NCBI GenBank assembly: GCA_034008185.1
Contig: CM067084.1
Coordinates: 17,070,385-17,134,384 of the forward strand
Source of the DNA: Gorsachius magnificus
Lineage: Eukaryota; Chordata; Aves; Pelecaniformes; Ardeidae
Length of the DNA: 64,000 nt
Direction of reading: 5' to 3'
Under the pieces are notes generated by a model that worked only from the letters and a program-made list of their open reading frames with translations, was not told where the DNA came from and did no database searches. Shown in pieces: positions 62,081 through 64,000 of the stretch. Made by a program: the position numbers and the translations under genes. The stretch's first letter is position 1. The number at the start of each line of letters is the position of its first letter.

Positions 62081-64000
62081 ATTAATAGTGTCCAGATAAG
62101 AACTCTTGTTCTTTTCCTTTATTCCTCATAGATAGACAAGACAGCAAAGCTTTGTCCAGGGGATAATACACCTGATTCGATCAGTTGACATAGTTGGAAA
62201 AAACCTGATGGTTCCTGAGCTACTGAAGCCCATTTAACATTCCCTCAAGTTGCCACTTCTTCCTGTGCTTTTCTCTGTAAATTTCTCAGTAATCATATGT
62301 GGGCTTATACCAGCAAAATAGGATTATTCATCTAGTGAACTGCAGCACAGAGAGAAGAGTGAACGTGTAGTTTTGTGAAGTCTGTAGAGATTCAGGGCAG
62401 ATGACTGTTACCTATTTCTGTTCTCTGTGCAAACAAGGTCTGTATTTTATGAGTGATCCCATGGAGAATATTTCAAAACAGGAATTAATTCATTAGTTCA
62501 CTGCTCTGCTCCAGCAGTAGCAGCTACACTAGAAGCCCAGCAGCAATTCTCTTTGCAAAGGTCTGCCACAACGTATTCTCAGCAGTGCTAATGAGTGCAC
62601 ATTTCCCTTTTACACAGGAGCTCTATCTGATATTGCAAATCAATTGAAAATATAAAACTTTGATTATGGATAACATAGATAGCATCATATTAGTAGTAGC
62701 AGCTGCTGACAGAAGGCAACTGATGGAGTAAGAGAGCTACTGTCATTTTTCTCTACCTTGTACTTTGCTCATCTATCTTGTCCGAGTAAATGCTGTGATC
62801 ACATCCATTTGCCATCTCTTGGCAACCTTCATTTCTCTTCTACATCCACGACTGGTACTCTGTGACTTAATTTTGTCCACTGCATGTCCTGGTTTTGAGC
62901 TAGCTGTCCTACTTAGTTGCAATTACATCTCCATGTATCACTGATGAAAAATTTCCTAGATGGATGTTTGTTATAAACCCATTCATTGATCTTCCTGACT
63001 TGCCCTGAAATATTTAACACCTTATATATTTCTCTGTGCTAAAAAAAAACATTCTGTAGAGACCTTTTATTTCTGCTCTATACATCATTGTTAGCAGGAT
63101 GCATTTTTTAAATACTTGAAGAGAGAGATGAGCTGATTCTTCAGAAAGTTACAAAATTTATGAGACACTACAACCCAGCTTTGTTCTTTGATCCTCTCTT
63201 TTTCTCTGAACACCTGTATTATATTTATCCCTGGTTTTTCTGGATTTTCTCATTCTACAGAAACCAGAGTTTTCCGATGAGATGTACCTGCATTCTCCAC
63301 ATTTGCTTCATGCTCAGACTTTCATTTCCTTGCAGCAGTTCCCTTACCACAAACACAAACTTCCCATTACTATCTCCTTGGTTATAAACATAGTGGGAGC
63401 TGTAAATATCAGGTGCTTGACCACTATCATGCTTATGGACCACTTACAGAAAACTTCTTTCAGGCAGGCTGTAGCCAATGCAGGTGGCATTAATATTTCT
63501 CACAAGTTTACGTTTCTACTTACACTGGCTTGAATGTTCCTGGCTTCCTTTTCTGTCATAAGTGGGACAATTCATGCCTGATATGGTGCCAGGAACGTTC
63601 TAACCCCAAACCAAGACACTTCAAATGTGAATGTTATGAACACAAAGTCAGGGAATTGCATGCAGTATACAGGCAGAGAAGCTGCAGTTAAATGCTGTAT
63701 TATTGACCAGTGTAGGTAAAACTGACCCTGGCTTCTTCATTAAAAATAAGTGGGAAATCGCAGGGACTCTTGCCATATTCTGCTACCACTTGCAGTGGCA
63801 ATATAAGATGTGGGCACCTTTTGTGCAGCTAATCTCCTGAGAGAAGCTGAAGGGGGAAGGATGATGAAGGACCTTGCATACAGCCCTTCTCCTCACCAGT
63901 ACACATGCTACAATAGTTGTCACGGTGGTAGTAGATCTAAAAATGGAATATTGGCAGTGCCTGAGAATCAAGGTCAGTTCTCAACCACTCCTGTAGTTCC
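62081..64000. other. Unique noncoding DNA to window end
   Basis: No gene, RNA gene or transposon is recognised. Open frames below 85 codons conflict between strands. Nothing structural beyond short A/T runs was seen. Confidence 0.55.

Noticed and set aside
1..64000. CRISPR arrays, operons, phage or bacterial systems
   Set aside because: No regularly spaced direct repeats, no long adjacent ORFs, and clear avian CR1/LTR content show vertebrate nuclear DNA.
1..64000. tRNA, rRNA or spliceosomal RNA genes
   Set aside because: No tRNA A/B box pairs with a cloverleaf and no familiar U-RNA or rRNA sequence were seen on either strand by eye; a tRNAscan/Infernal run would be decisive.

Overview
The window is nuclear DNA from a bird, with no recognisable protein-coding gene, tRNA or rRNA. 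The bird call rests on interspersed repeats. Three CR1 LINE fragments end in the 8-bp ATTCTATG-type 3' repeats and the TCCAACC / GGTTGGA tail typical of avian CR1. A solo LTR of a widespread avian endogenous-retrovirus family is also present. The rest is AT-rich, TE-poor sequence of the kind found in avian gene deserts or very long introns. Nothing suggests a prokaryote, plasmid or virus genome: ORFs are short and overlapping, and there are no operons.

Layout. 1-7.3 kb: unique AT-rich DNA with several inverted repeats (2750-2876, 3721-3755, 4382-4401). 7.27-7.34 kb: short CR1 3' end, minus. 9.58-10.05 kb: 5'-truncated CR1, plus. 10-49.5 kb: about 39 kb with no young transposon that I can see. 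It holds a MIR-like fossil carrying a 37-bp duplication (14.5 kb), two homeodomain/POU/SOX-motif-rich AT stretches that look like conserved noncoding elements (28.44-28.80 and 39.12-39.43 kb), a GC-rich patch flanked by splice-like signals (37.50-37.71 kb), a C-rich/T-rich tract (45.0 kb) and a pentanucleotide microsatellite (48.7 kb). 49.58-49.90 kb: a very old amniote-type CR1 tail. 51.2 kb: an L2/MIR-type tail. 54.06-54.36 kb: a small CpG-rich island. 58.84-60.13 kb: the largest element, a 1.3-kb CR1 on the minus strand still encoding most of the reverse-transcriptase palm and C-terminus, with one frameshift. 60.58-61.10 kb: a 528-bp solo LTR with a perfect 5-bp target-site duplication. 62.04-62.08 kb: a 38-bp strictly alternating purine/pyrimidine tract with two palindromes.

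There is no set of genes acting together here. The only coding information is dead CR1 reverse transcriptase. If the window has a function it is probably regulatory or transcribed noncoding; the candidates are listed with low to moderate confidence because conservation, expression and homology could not be tested. I found no convincing undescribed system.
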